Numbered from the stretch's first letter, positions 35,081 to 47,812 are shown. The stretch: DNA of 64,000 bases from Salminus brasiliensis (GCF_030463535.1 NC_132894.1:32973625-33037624), one strand, 5' to 3'. Translations and numbers: made by a program. The notes: generated by a model not told the origin, from the letters alone.

Positions 35081-36488
35081 TTTTGACATATTTTATTCCT
35101 TAAAATGATACGATACAGTCTATGGGACATATTTAATCCCTAAAATGATAAAACAGCCCATTTTGACATATTTTATTCTTTAAAACGATAAGATACGACC
35201 ATATCTTATAATTTTGAGGAATGAAATGTGTTTAAATATAATCAGAGAAAACTTTTAGATGTATTATTCATGCTTTTGCAGTGTAGACTATCAATTATTG
35301 AGCTCTCCTGCTTTATATTCATGTTCCTTTACACATTATTTTCAGTAGATGTCATAGAATAGTTCTGGGAGCCCGGTCCAATACTAGACAATGGCATTTA
35401 GCAAAAGCGATGTCAGAAATACTGTCCTCTTCTAAAACTAAGCAGTATCAATAGAGAGTCTGTTATTACATAATATATAAGCTGGACGCCACGCATAGCA
35501 AAGCCAAGCACGTTAGCATTAGCTTCTTGCTTAGCTTACGGCGAGTGTGTATCCCCTCAGCAGAATTGAACTGTGTTTTTGTGGGAGCGCTAACTGGAGG
35601 TCAGAGAGTTTCTCAGCAGGAGTCAAAGAGCACACAGGGCAGAGGGCCTAAAGAATCAACCACAGGCCGTCCCTCAGCACTCCGCCTAATTTGCCGTCTG
35701 AACCCCACAGCTATTGGGTTACACCGAGAGTGACTTTCAAAATAACAAGCTGTGAGACACCCTGGTAACATTTAAGGCAGCACTTCAGCCAGTTTAGCCG
35801 TGCACTGTTGCCAGCATTGCTTTTTTTGGTATCTTGTTTTTTCACTTGTTTGTAATGCTCTGCAAATGTAACCGCTCCGATCTGCCCTTCCGTACTTTTC
35901 ATAAGAGGCCACGTTACTCAGAAAGTTGGCTAGTGTCAGGGTCTTTAGGACATTCCAGGCTGCTGCTATTCAGAACCATCTGGTTGCAATGATACAACAA
36001 AGGTCATAACATGTAGTAAGTGCTGACCTCTGTTCTGTTTGCTGGGTGCATTTTAAATACTAAATACCAAAGTTAACAAACACTGGGGGTGTATTGATCC
36101 AGTTTCTGGGCCCCCTGTTTGACCTGACCGTCCTAATACAGAGTGTAGGCCGATACCTATTCATTGCATTGTGTTAATTAGTCTACATTTGAAATGAATA
36201 CCATTTTAAATGACATCTGACTTATATAATTGATGACTTATGATAGTTCAGTAACATGATTACCATTAGACTTCCTCAGCTAAGGCCATAACATAGTAGT
36301 AAGTGATAGCAAAACTGGCAACATCCTGATCCATGGCACTTGTACTGGTGTTTTTTGTTTTGTAAATAATAAAGCCACATAATCATGATTAGATGTGCTA
36401 CACAGCCAATTAATACTGAATCCAGCTTAGTGGGACATTCATCAACTTATGTTTTTAAATGACCATTTTATAGTGTGTTTATGATAGT

Positions 36489-37007
36489 CCCATCTTAGAA
36501 AGAAATAAAGGACAAGAAGAAAGAAGAAGTTAGAGCTGTAAGTGGAGAGAACTTGCTGACTGAGAGTGTGTGGCCTCTGGAATGTTAAAACCAATGGGAA
36601 AATGACTGTTAGCTGGTGTAAGTGGTGTCTGTGGATGGCCATGCAGTCGGTAAATGTGCTTGTCATCAATTCATACACTTAATACATTTTAATACATGTT
36701 TGTACAAGTTGGGACATATTGTATTCCTTAAAAATATTCAAATACAGCCCGTTTGGGCATATTTTTGGACATATTTTATTCCATAAAATGATAAGATACA
36801 GCCTGTGTGGACATATTTAATCCCTAAAATGATATGTTCTTGCTTAAAATGGAAAGATACAGCCCATTTAGGCATATTTTATTCTTTAAAGTGGTAAAAT
36901 AAGCTATTTTGACATATTTTATACCCCGAAAAGTTAAAATGCAGTCTATTGACTGTAATACACTTGCACGGTACAACAAAACTCTTTGCATATCCCATCT
37001 TAGAAAG
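36489..37007. mobile_element. Insertion holding duplicated block copy 2, flanked by a 14-bp direct repeat
   Basis: The word cccatcttagaaag occurs at 36489-36502 and again at 36994-37007. The second copy continues in a sequence (ccgcagtgtcagtcatg) that resembles 15790 onward. Between them sits the copy of 34634-35080 plus about 45 bases. The layout looks like an insertion with a target-site duplication. The spans 35200-36489 and 37010-38440 show no gene. Confidence 0.6.
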
Positions 37008-38448
37008 CCGCAGTGTCAGTCATGCTACAGCACCCCTGGAGCAGAGTTAACCCATTAACACTAGTAACTTCTGTACAAACTGGTGGGGCTATTTATAATA
37101 ATAGTTTTGGCCAGCCGATAGGTGATAGGCGGTTTAAGGGGTTAAGGGCTTTGCTCAAGGCCTAGCAGTGGCAGTCCCAGTGCTGTAACCACTGATGGAA
37201 TATATAATATCTGCAGTTCAGCTCCAGCTGTAGCCTCTAATCTTAAGTAAGCTCATTTCTCATTTCTGTTATGTTTTACTTGGAAATTTGATCCACTTTA
37301 CAAAATAACACCAAGTTTCAGCAGTATTGAGATGAACGTATTAAATTAATTACTCATGTTTTCTGCTCTTACGAGGATATGCAACTGGGTGAGCGCACAC
37401 TCTGCCAAGCTGCTGCTGTGTTAGAGTTGTTGCTTAGTGACTTTGGTTTCCACGGTTCCGACATCAGCTCAGATTTATGTCCGCTCGCCGCAGCTTTCCC
37501 TCCAGCCTCCGCCACTGATTTTTGTTTATGGTACCTTTATGGCGGTGGTACAGCGGTAAAAACAAAGAACGACTGTGGATCAGGCTTAAAGTAGCTGAGA
37601 CCCGATCCTTTAAAATATGCCTGGATCGGCCCTCATCTACCAAGCTGGTGGATCAGATTAGGACATACTCACAAACTCACTAGGTTAGGTTATGGCAGAT
37701 AAGATAGCTGACAAAAGTAAAGATGAGTACACGTCTTGAATCAGATTTGAAACCACCTACAAAACATGACTAGACCCCCAAAGTTGGATTTCACGTGTCT
37801 CCCTGCAGAAAATCTGTCCTTCTCTTCAGAAACTCTACACTATCTCATGTAGCTGTTTGATTTGAAGTATTTTAAGCTCATCAGAAATCAAGACTCAAGA
37901 CAAGTTTTAAAATTTCTAGCATTCAGTCACATTTGTGTAAAATTCTGGAGAAATTTGATTAAACTAAGCATAAAAAATTCAGTTAAAATTCAAGAGAAAC
38001 TAGAAGTGATGGTGGAGGAAACAGGAAATGGGGTAAATACTGTGGCGTGACGCTGAAAAGCTGTGAGTCTAACAGTACTTTAAGAACAATGTCCACTTTT
38101 AATCCTGTTAAATCAGAGAATAACTCTGTAATTAAACTATTTTAACTGCTCATTTTAGAGGCTGACCTTTCGACCTCTTACAGTCTGAGACCAGACCAGT
38201 GTGAGAAGATTGTAAGGTTAAGAAAATATGATTTTCTGAAAGAGAAAAGTTAAAAAAGATGATTTTAAAGAAGCAATTTATTACAAATCTTAACTTTTCT
38301 TACGTTTGAGAAAAAAAAGAATTGTTTTTATGGCACTTTTATGAACCTGGTCTCTGATTTGTGTAATGTGCTGCTCCTGAACGCCTGGTAAAAGCTTCAG
38401 CTGTACACTGTAACATGTGAAATGAAGTCTGATCCGTCTGATCTGACT

Positions 38449-38660
38449 GAGAGCCTGTTCACACCTGGCATTAACGTGCATTTTTGGTGATCGGATTGTG
38501 TTCGGATTTCGCTGGACCGCATTAAAAGACAGCTGTAAACACACCCAGCACGCTTTATGATCAGATTACAATCGGATTATGGTCTAATCACTCAAACCAC
38601 ATTCAGAGGTGGTTGGAGATGTGTAAACGGACTGCGTTTTCTGTGATCGGATACAGTCAG
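38449..38660 (+). mobile_element. MITE fragment with 'cctgttcacacctggcattaac' end
   Basis: The start matches the end of the copy at 52797-53322 in inverse (gttaatgtcagatgtgaacagg). Internal phrases tcactcaaaccac and gtgatcgga are shared. The right end is not clear. The frame at 38680-39081 that follows is not recognisable as a protein. Confidence 0.6.
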
Positions 38661-39736
38661 TGAAAAAAATGACTGCGCGTTGTCATGCTTATGTTTATTT
38701 ACAGATAGACAAGAGCAGTATTACAGAGTTTGCTCCCCTGTGGTTCAAATAGTCCGTCACGTTTGTTTGATAGAGCCGTTACAGGAATGTGAGAACCAGC
38801 TATTGTTCCACCACGTTGGAGAACCCCCATGGTCACACTGCCAGAGACTAAATCTGGGCAAAGATCTGGTCAGTGGATCCAGATACTATCCAGACACAAA
38901 TATCCAGAAATCTGAAATATGCACAAAATCCGTCCCTCCCATATCAGTTGTTCAGACAAATGGGATCAGATTTCTGTTTCTGTGTCTGTTTGCCTTTTGT
39001 GGGAACTGGCTCTGGAGTTGTCAGCGGCTCCGCGGCTGTTGTGAGGGGGCACTGGCTGTCGCGCCGTGGAGGGGTAGTTAAACAAACCCCGCGGTTAAAC
39101 ATCAAGCTCCTAGTCCCTTTTCACCGAGCTCCGACCCTTCGTCTCACACACACACACACACACACACACACAAATAACCCTGCTTTGTGCAGGCGCACAC
39201 ACACACATTCACTCAACCGTGGCTAATGCAGCTCCCTTGAGAGCCAACCCTAGACCTATTTTTAACCCTTTACTGTTGCTGGAGGACTTACAAGCTCTCC
39301 AGAACTGAAGTACAGTGGGTAGTACATTAGGTAGGTATTAGGGCTGTGATTGTATTGCTACAAATTTCCATTGCAGTGTTGAAATATTTAAAAATGTATA
39401 GGAGAATTAGTAAAGTGGCATGATTAAAGATGTGGCTTGCCTTATTTTGGCTTGAATAATATTATTTATTAAATATTAATGCTGGATTACATGAATATAA
39501 CCTACTTGTAATCGGTCACAGCACACAGTAAAGCACTGGCTCGTTCCAATGTCAGTGTTGCTGAGGATAATACAGTACTGTATCATATAGTACAGCACGG
39601 CAGTAGTGATGAACAGAGCATATACTGTGTTGATATTATGTGCAGTTTATAATATGAAATATGAAATATTATAAGGGTCTTAGTGTGATATAACTTCCTG
39701 TGTTATTCTTTTGTTGATTAACGTTTCTCTTTTAGA

Positions 39737-39824
39737 TCATGTCTAGTCCGGGCTGGTGCTGTAATTGTTTGTGTAGCTCAGTGTTCAAGGTTTTCCGGAC
39801 CAGTTCTGTATTAGAACAGCGCAG
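39737..39824 (+). other. Possible small exon of unknown affiliation
   Basis: A pyrimidine-rich acceptor (tttctcttttag) is followed at once by ATG and 28 codons with the Cys-rich start MSSPGWCCNCLCSSVFKVF, then a good donor CGCAG|GTACAG. Spliced to the akap13 start exon it would run into a stop after seven codons, so at best it is a 5' UTR exon or an unrelated small exon. Read through, the frame stays open to 40044 without a recognisable domain. Confidence 0.25.
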
Positions 39825-40296
39825 GTACAGTATATCTATAGCAGAAACACAACACACAGTGCCAAAGAATATTTATGACGGAACAAGCGACCCAGGGCTT
39901 ACGCCTTTCGTGACAGTTGCTACAGAGGTTGCGCAACAGGAGCCAGATGCACTGGTGTTATCAGGTATCACCAAGGGACACCTGTATCAGATGTCTCTTA
40001 GCGTTCCACGTCTTTGCCCGACAAATGGCGCTTTGGCTTTTTGAGACGTGAGAATGACGATGATTCAGAGCAAATCGGCTCAGCTGCCTTGTTTTGATAG
40101 CGAAAAATAACCAAATGCAACGTTGAGTTTACTCACAGGGCGACTAAGTGAACACAGTTTGCACAGTTTTAAATCCATCATTTAATAAATGTTCAACCCT
40201 CAGTCTGACCATTAGCTACAACTGGTTAGCATTAACGTAGTTAGCAGCATTACAGTCTGTTCAATTTAAGCCTGGCTGACTGAAAGCCCACTTATG

Positions 40297-40314
40297 CCCC
40301 CCCCCCCCCCCCCC
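40297..40314. repeat. Poly(C) run
   Basis: Eighteen consecutive C, so the minus strand carries an 18-base G run able to form quadruplex structures. Confidence 0.95.
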
Positions 40315-41118
40315 ACCCTGGATTTCGGATCTGTAGCCCACTCGCTAAGCTAGCCTTTACTTAACTAGCTCAGCGACAGCTCCACCGAGCATCAGACAGC
40401 TGCTCTGTTGACTAACTGCTGACGATAAGTAACTGTGTTGGCGATGAGTAAGAGAGGCCGGTTCTACGGTGTTAGGACTTGTACCCGTACAGCTAGCTTT
40501 AAAGAGGTTAGCTAGCAGGCCAAACACCACAGCACAGGCCGTGTTCCAGCTAACTGAGTCTCAAATCCCACCCGTTATATCTGGGAGCACAGAGTCGGCA
40601 CATTTAACTGGCTTCTTCGTCCAGGTTTCCTTACTCTGCCTTTCAGTTGTGCAACTACAGTGGGCTTGTTTTTTTCCCACCTGTTTTTTTAGGGTGTGAC
40701 TTCACCAATCGGTGAGCTATCACAGTGCCCCCAACCTGTTGCTCTTTTAAATGCACATGGAGGAATGAGCAAATTTGACTGTGTACAGAATAGAAATCTG
40801 ACACATCTGCCACGTCGTCACTTACTGAAATACTGCCATCGTTTTTTTAAATACCGCTGTATATGATATTACCACTAAACCGCCCATCCCTACTTCACAA
40901 CCAAATTGGCCTGATTTCTGTTAGCCTTTTATTTTAAACCAAAACTCACACTCCTGTCACTTCAAACAACCTTATTTGTTGTTTATTGAGACAACTTAAA
41001 TAAAATAAAGTTCTACATCAAAAGTAAGAGGTTACTGGCTATCAAATTTCCTTTATTTTTAATTTCACTGTTCAAATGTGGTGTTGGTGCACTTACCTGG
41101 GTCATGTTATTTACACCT

Positions 41119-41431
41119 AGGGCTGGGCGATATGGTAAAAATACTATAAAATGATATTTAATTTTTTTTGCAATACAAAATATTTTACAATTACACAAAA
41201 ATTACTATTCAGATCCTTTCCCGTACTGAATACAGTGGTTTATACTCAACATCTGCTGAACTACATTTTATTAAACCAGTCTAATTACACTGTCTGTAAT
41301 GAAACCTGCAGCTGATCAGTGTTTATTAGGCAGTAATAGCAGTCTCCTCCATATGCTTAGAAAAGCTTATTGTTATCACAATAACCAAAGTTATCACAAT
41401 ACGATAAAATATTGTCATATTGCCCAGCTCT
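41119..41431. mobile_element. MITE with 'agggctgggcgatatgg' ends
   Basis: Left end agggctgggcgatatgg is inverted at the right end as catattgcccagctct. The middle has the phrase aattacactgtctgtaatgaa, shared with 55548-55860. The family is common in fish and has no coding sequence. Confidence 0.8.
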
Positions 41432-41484
41432 ATAGCTCTACACCCCTTCTAATTAATGCATTCAGCTACTTTAAGTTGTACCCA

Positions 41485-41672
41485 AATGACCTCACTAGCA
41501 CTCTTGTTGCTAAATGCAATCAAATCCTCGACAGCAGTCCTCCATAATCTAGTAGAAAGCCTTCTCTGGACAGTAGAGATAGTTACTCCAGTAAAAGGAG
41601 GATCAGCTCTTTTTTGATTCGAAAAAGAAACAATAAATGAGGAGGCGTCCCAATACTTTTGTCCACATGTTG
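41485..41672 (-). mobile_element. Fragment of the 'ggacaaaagtattgggaca' family, inverted
   Basis: Reads ctagcactcttgttgctaaatg, then tctggacagtagagatagtt, and ends ccaatacttttgtccacat, the reverse of the family start. Confidence 0.8.
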
Positions 41673-42070
41673 TATTACAGACTTTGAACCCATTTATTGC
41701 TGAATTTCTAAAAGGGTGTTCTGACAGTGTAAATACGTGAGGAGGGATTTCATGTCCCCTGCTTTGCTAAAACAGTTGAACCATCAAAACCACAGATATA
41801 CCACAGCCCTCCTGCACACGTTACTGTTTCTCTTTGGAAACTGTGAGTCGTGTCAAACGCTGGTGGTACTGTCAAGCTCACGAGTCCCCTGAGGGCGGTG
41901 TACATCCTACAGTACATCCGGTCAGTGCAGCCCAGGCCCAGTGACTGACCTCACGTTTCTCCAGTGTTCTCACACATATTTCTTTTACACAAACGATCAA
42001 ACTTTTTAGTCCTCACAAGTCTAAGCGATATAGAGATCAAATCAGTGAACAGTCAATTCAGTTCAAGACT

Positions 42071-42350
42071 AATGGACAAAAGTATTGGGACATCTGCTCA
42101 TCATTGTTTCTTCCCAAATCAAGGGTTATTAAAAAGGTTTATTCAACTCTCTACTGTCCAGGGAAGAAGGCTTTCTACTAGATGTTGGAGAATCTCTGTG
42201 AGGATTCAGCATGGTGAAGATAGGTTCATGTTTATCTGCTTCAGAGGGTCCTATTCTATTGGCAGTACTTCTCTAAAGGGACTAGACAAGCTGTGTGTGC
42301 AAGAGGTGTGTGCTTTCAGTGTCAGCAATGGGTGCAACTTAAATTAGCTG
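42071..42350 (+). mobile_element. Internally deleted copy of the same family
   Basis: Both ends are present (taatggacaaaagtattggg and cagcaatgggtgcaactt), but the central palindromic block is deleted. This leaves about 280 bases. Confidence 0.82.
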
Positions 42351-43308
42351 AATCTTAAAAGCACAGCTTATAACACAGCATGAATGGGCGGGGCTAAATG
42401 GGCGTTATCGACTTAGTATGATGTATTTTTTTATGACGTGAATTAAAAACTAGCTGTTTATGATGATCAGCTTCCACATATGAACTGCACAGCTTGATAG
42501 GCTGATTGAGTGAGTGAATTTGTGTAGATTCTGCGTTACAATCTTAATAAATAGCCCCCATGTGCTGCTCATTCTGAGAACTAAGCAAACCCATAGACTC
42601 ATAATCCTATTGCAGCTTCCATTCATAGAGTGACGTGATAATGAGTATCATCTCATAATTCTGCACCTCAAGAAAAGACCCTGAGGCTATAATCCAGCCC
42701 AGCCAAAGCTCCTGCTCCACTGAGGAGCAGTTATTCAGTAATATTCTATTACATTTGATAACATACAAATCAAATGTAATAGAAGCTTTTATTATAGATG
42801 TTTCAAAGTGAGAAATTAAAGAATTTCATAATAAGAGTGTTTTGAGTGTTTCGAGTGTTTCGAGCCGGGTGTGTGAATCGGTGTAGAACACTGTGTAGAT
42901 ACGTGTTCCTTCTTTTAGGCCACCACTTCAGAGAAAGGACGCGTTTATGACCTACTGTAATACCGGATGTGATGAAACGTCTTCCTTTACTCACAATGTT
43001 CTTTTACTCATGATCTTTCACATTGTGCAATGTAGCATTTAACAGGAACATGGTATATGCATGAGTTCTGTGCCAATGACAGCTAAGCAAACTATCTATC
43101 AAACTATTTAAATCCAGCTATTTTTTTGCTATAAATGTGGTTTTGCTTGGGCAAACATTATATAATATGGAAATTAATAAACAAAAAAACATTAAAATAA
43201 TATTAATTAATCTTAATTCATATGTAATAACATCATTAAAATTAGTGATTAATTTTGTGTTGAGTTTATGCATCAAGAACAGTCAATTCAGTTCAAGATT
43301 CATATGCA

Positions 43309-43400
43309 CTATATGGACAAAAGTATTGGGACATCTGCTCATAATTCGTTTCTTCCCAAATCAAGAGTTGTTAAAGAAGAGTTCATCCTGTTGCTGTTAG
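43309..43400 (+). mobile_element. 5' fragment of the same family
   Basis: Begins tatatggacaaaagtattgg and stops after gttcatcctgttgctg. Confidence 0.75.
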
Positions 43401-43935
43401 AGGAATTGTTTATGAATTGTTTAGAGGAACTTTATATAAAATGAATTTATTAATACAGAAAATGTCAGAGGAATTTCTCCTTGAAGCTTTCAGCCATCAC
43501 TACCAGTGCAACTGCTTTAGGTTCCCAGTGCTTAACCCCCAACTTAAACTTACACGTAATCTGGGAGATGCTTCTGATATATCAGAGGGCTGATGAGCGA
43601 CTGATTGGATTACTGGTTAAATATCTGCACATTTAATCAGTAGTTTTTTTGGTTGATTGATGGGGCCTTGTTGGTTAATAACTGGACAGTATGCTGCAAC
43701 TTTGCAGCTAAGCTTGGCTTATCTGAAACAAGAGTAAAGACTTTGATGATCTGGTTCCAGCGGCACCTGTCAAGGTGTGGATATACTAGGCAGGAAGTGA
43801 ACAGTGAACTTTTTTACAGTGTAGTATTAAATTAGGGCTGCACGATATTGGGAAAAAACCTGACATTACAATAGTTAATAACAATTATACGAACAGTGGA
43901 GTCGCTCGCTGTCTTCATATGCAGACTGGGTACCT

Positions 43936-44060
43936 GGAAGAGTAGAGTATTATGGTCTCCTTATTGACTTGTGTTTAGTAGAGTCTAAACTTAGAGGATC
44001 TTTACATTTTTAGTCTATTCAGACTAGCTGAGGTTCTTCTTGAGTAAACAGTGAAGCACT
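43936..44060 (-). repeat. Inverted repeat, left arm
   Basis: Its reverse complement matches 44330-44456 at roughly 85 percent by eye, including acctcagctagt and gtttagactctactaaacac. The loop between the arms is about 270 bases and includes an AT-rich segment. Confidence 0.75.
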
Positions 44061-44329
44061 GTTATAATATTTATAATAATGTTTGTTTTTGGCAATATAT
44101 ATTGCAATATCCAAAAATACAGGAGACAGAAGTCATGATTCAGCATATCATGAGATTACTAATGCACTCGTTATTAAACCCTTTACACAGAAAGGCTTCT
44201 TACACACTAAGGTGTATTATTCAGTAACTACAGGGACTTCTGTACGAACTGGTGGGGCTATTCTTTGGTAGCATTTTCATTTACATTTAAGGCATTTAGC
44301 AGACGCTCTTCTCCAGAGCGACTTACAAA

Positions 44330-44700
44330 AGTGCTTCGCTATTTACCCAAGAAAAACCTCAGCTAGTTTAAATAGACTAATAATTCAAAGATCCTCGAAG
44401 TTTAGACTCTACTAAACACAAGTCAGTAAGGTGACCATAGTACTCTTCTCTTCACCTGAGCACTCTCAGAAGAGGAGGGTCTTTAGTCTGGGTTTGAAGA
44501 CAGCGAGTGTTGGACTCTGCTGTTCGGACACCCAGGGGAAGCTCGTTCCACCACTTCGGTGCAGGACAGAAAACAGTCTGGACGCTCGTCTTCTGTGGAT
44601 TTTGAGGGATGGCGGGTCGAGCCGAGCCGTACTTGAAGCTGGAAGGGCTCTTGGTGCGGATCGGCTTTAGCCGTTTTGTAACAATAACACTATCGGCCTG
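44330..44700 (+). repeat. Dispersed fish element and right arm of the inverted repeat
   Basis: Preceded by ggcatttagcagacgctctt (about 44291), a start common to a fish dispersed element. The part after 44456 has, on the minus strand, a frame reading WWNELPLGVRTAES, reminiscent of the tail seen in this repeat class. Not a gene. Confidence 0.6.
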
Positions 44701-45692
44701 CCGGCGGGACATTTTAGCTGTTTTAGGGGTTAATAACACTCAAATGACTTGTTGGACGCTCACAGATAAAAAAAGGTGAAACATGGCTTAATATTATTGA
44801 CAGAACCATAAGCTGTAAGCTATAAGTAACAGGGAGATCAAAACAGACGGGGGCGAATCAGAGTCATTCACTGTGAATGGAGCCAGAGTCAAAATCGAGG
44901 GTTATACAAACGAAACCAGGCAAACGAAACCAAAGGGCAAGACCAAACGGGACACGTAGATCGAAATGGGATCAGTAACCAGAAAAGTACGTCAAGTGCT
45001 CAGTAAGTCAAGTGACAAACAAAACAGGTAGACGAAAAAACAGCAGATAATATAACACAGCTGAGAGTCATTAGTGCTCTGGATGAGATGGATTATGGGA
45101 AATGTAATATTGGCCTATATTAATTACATTAAAAACATTGACAGTTCAGAGGAAAATGCTTTATCAGTGCACAGTTATGGCACTACATTACTCTGCGCCG
45201 TAATATCTTATTATTTTTAATGAGCTTCATTAAGTCTAAACCAGGCTCATATCTGTCTTTCTACGTATTCAGACGTATGATCATCCATCAGCCTCAGACT
45301 CTCTTTCCTCTACTCTCAGTTTCTGTACAGAGGTACGTTACGGCACACAGAGTGTTTAAGGCAAGAGGATTAGGACAGTGGGTATTATTAGAGCTAGCTG
45401 ATTATCCTTTTATCTGATCCCTGTTAATTCCTGCTGTATTTATTTACCAATGGGCAAAGAAAATCGCGACCGAGAGCGCTGAGGGACTGTCGGTCGAACT
45501 GAGGAAAGGTTTTTAGCCGTATCGACATAACTGAGTGCTCAACTATGCTATGGTGCGAGTCCCAGTAAATTGCTGACAATTTTAAGCCTCATATGTGATC
45601 AGAATGTCAAATAGGGCATAAATGTGACTTGTTGAGAGGTTGGACAGGCTTTACAGAATGCTGCAAAAATCCCACTTAACCTGATGAACAGA

Positions 45693-45995
45693 TGTAGATA
45701 AATGTTTGTGGACACCCCTAGAACTGTCTGAAGCAGATAAACATGAACCTATTGGCTCGACCTAATGCCAAGATGGGCTAGTGGGGTATAAAGCCCCCCA
45801 GCATTGAGCTGTGGAGCAGTGGAAGAACTGTGTTCTCTGGAATGATGGTGGTGGAGCTCCATCCAAAACTTTTGGGATGAGTTGTAGAGTTGGGGATGAT
45901 GAGGTGGGGTGGTGATCAATTATCCAACATCCTGAGCTCAGTAACGCTCTTGTCGCTGAGTGTTATCAACTAAATTCTCACAGCAATGCTTCTAA
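45693..45995 (-). mobile_element. Copy of the 'ggacaaaagtattgggaca' family, inverted
   Basis: Runs from aatgtttgtggacacccct through aagccccccagcattgagc and gttctctggaatgatgg to tcacagcaatgcttct. The element end next to 46000 is missing. Confidence 0.8.
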
Positions 45996-46313
45996 ATCTG
46001 AATTAATGTGCATGTATTTATTAGTTAGTAATCCTTAGGCTGTAATAAAAGTCACAGCTTAAGAGGTTTATGGTCTAATTCACCAGTTCTTCATACTCAC
46101 GCATCTCTATTACCAACATGCTTCTTTATGAAGCTAATAGTGGTTCTTCTATGGCATGACACCTTTATTGTTAACCCCTTAACACTCCAAGGCTTTTTCC
46201 ACACTGTTACTCAGAAACTATAGAGGCTTCGGGGCTATTCTCTGGTGATGGAAGGTTGTAATAGCACTTTCGGCACGCTGGCGGTCCATAGGCTTTTTAA
46301 GGGGTAAAGTATG

Positions 46314-46594
46314 TACAGTGGGGAGAACAAGTATTTGATACACTGCTGATTTTTCAGGTTTTCCCACTTGCAAAGCATGTAGAAGACTGTAATTTTTATC
46401 ATAGGTACTCTTCAACTGTGAGTGATGGAATCTAAAACAAAAATCCAGAAAAATACATTGTATGATTTTTAAATAATTAATTTCCATTTCCATTGAAGAG
46501 TACCTATGATAAAAATTACAGTCTTCTACATGCTTTGCAAGTGGGAAAACCTGAAAAATCAGCAGTGTATCAAATACTTGTTCTCCCCACTGTA
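46314..46594. mobile_element. Foldback element with perfect 102-bp inverted arms
   Basis: Arms 46314-46415 and 46493-46594 are exact reverse complements as read, separated by 77 bases. The ends read tacagtggggagaacaag and, inverted, cttgttctccccactgta, so the element is bounded by TA dinucleotides as in Tc1/mariner elements. The exact arm identity suggests a recent insertion or recent gene conversion. It lies about 1.2 kb upstream of the akap13 start exon. Confidence 0.92.
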
Positions 46595-46984
46595 TATCAA
46601 CACTGGGGAAGCTGCATGAGCCGTCTTCATATAATTACCTTAACAACATATGCTGCAAGTCACAGCAGATGCCAACTGCTGACAACTTCCAGTTGTAATG
46701 AAGCCAGATCAGAAAGCTGGCATTTTAAATATCAGGTCCATCTATTCCAGTCCACCACTAAAGAAATGAGAGCAGTGGGCTCAGGCAGAAGGCCGTCCGC
46801 AGTGTTTGGCGTGACTTCACGCTCTGATCTCCTGTTTGTAGTCCAGTATTTACCCTGCACAAGAAAGCTGTTTAGTTGGATATTGGGATGCATGTGGGCT
46901 GTTTATGGTTTCATGGTATGCGTCAGCTGCTTTTGTTTGGCAGACAATACAGGACAGTTCTCAGCATTTTTTTCATGAGCCGGC

Positions 46985-47295
46985 CATCAAACCCTGGTGA
47001 AGCAAGGAACACACCAAATCCAGAACCTGCTCACATCACCACCCATTCTTCAACATCTCCACCGTCGTCCTGTAGAACATCACGTACAACTCAAAATTCC
47101 TCTACTTTCTTATACAGCTCTTAATCTAGCTCCTTCTTTCCTGCCTGATCTTCTTCGTCATGCACTCAGATCTTCCTCAGCTAGACCACCTACCATTCCT
47201 CAGCCAACCTTCAAGTGTTAGATTCAAGTGTTCTAGATTTGCTCCTCAACTCTGGAACTCTCTTTCTTCATTGGTCCAGCCAGTGACTATAGAAA
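46985..47295 (+). pseudogene. LINE reverse-transcriptase tail fragment
   Basis: Frames read PILQHLHRRPVEHHVQLKI, LLSYTALNLAPSFLPDLL and RHALRSSSARPPTIP. After a frameshift comes FAPQLWNSLSS. This order (LHWLPV-type block, ALNGLAPSYLxDLL-type block, LRSS, LWNSLP) is the familiar C-terminal end of fish non-LTR retrotransposon reverse transcriptases. It is truncated and frameshifted, so inactive. Confidence 0.8.
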
Positions 47296-47812
47296 GCATG
47301 GACAGTACAACGTCTCTCAAAAGTGAAGCCATCACAGATGTAGCGTCTCTGCTGGCTGGTTGCAGTAAGATATGTAGCTCCACCCATCCCCATATGTTTC
47401 AATGACCAAATAGCCCATCCTCCATCTCATTTTTTCTCCATCTCCAGTCTCTCCTTATTCCAACAGTTAGTTTTCTCTGTGCTAATATTGACCCATTTTT
47501 TATTTCCCACTGCTGTATCGTAAGAAGGCGGGGTTACATTTAGGAATTGAGTGATTGACAGCTTTGGCTGGAAGAGACTGGACGTATGCAGGATCTGATT
47601 CATGCCCTTTCTGTTTATTTGTGTGTATTGTTGTGTTTTCTTGTTTGTGATACTCTGGGTACTGATAATTGCAAGAGTCTGTGGGTTCTGGGAAAAAACG
47701 CTGTATACGTATAATGATGGTAGTACCAAATGCTGGAGGTCCGAACAGCATAAAGAAGGTCTTAGGGCCGCTGTTTAATACTGTTTTTGTCTCTTTTTCA
47801 GTGTCCAGTGTC

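Noticed and set aside
38680-39226. Two overlapping plus-strand frames of 133 and 117 codons
   Set aside because: No recognised domain. They follow a MITE end and contain a CA microsatellite in the second frame.
44452-44739. Minus-strand frame with WWNELPLGVRTAES
   Set aside because: It belongs to a dispersed fish repeat. No start or promoter, and no continuous domain.
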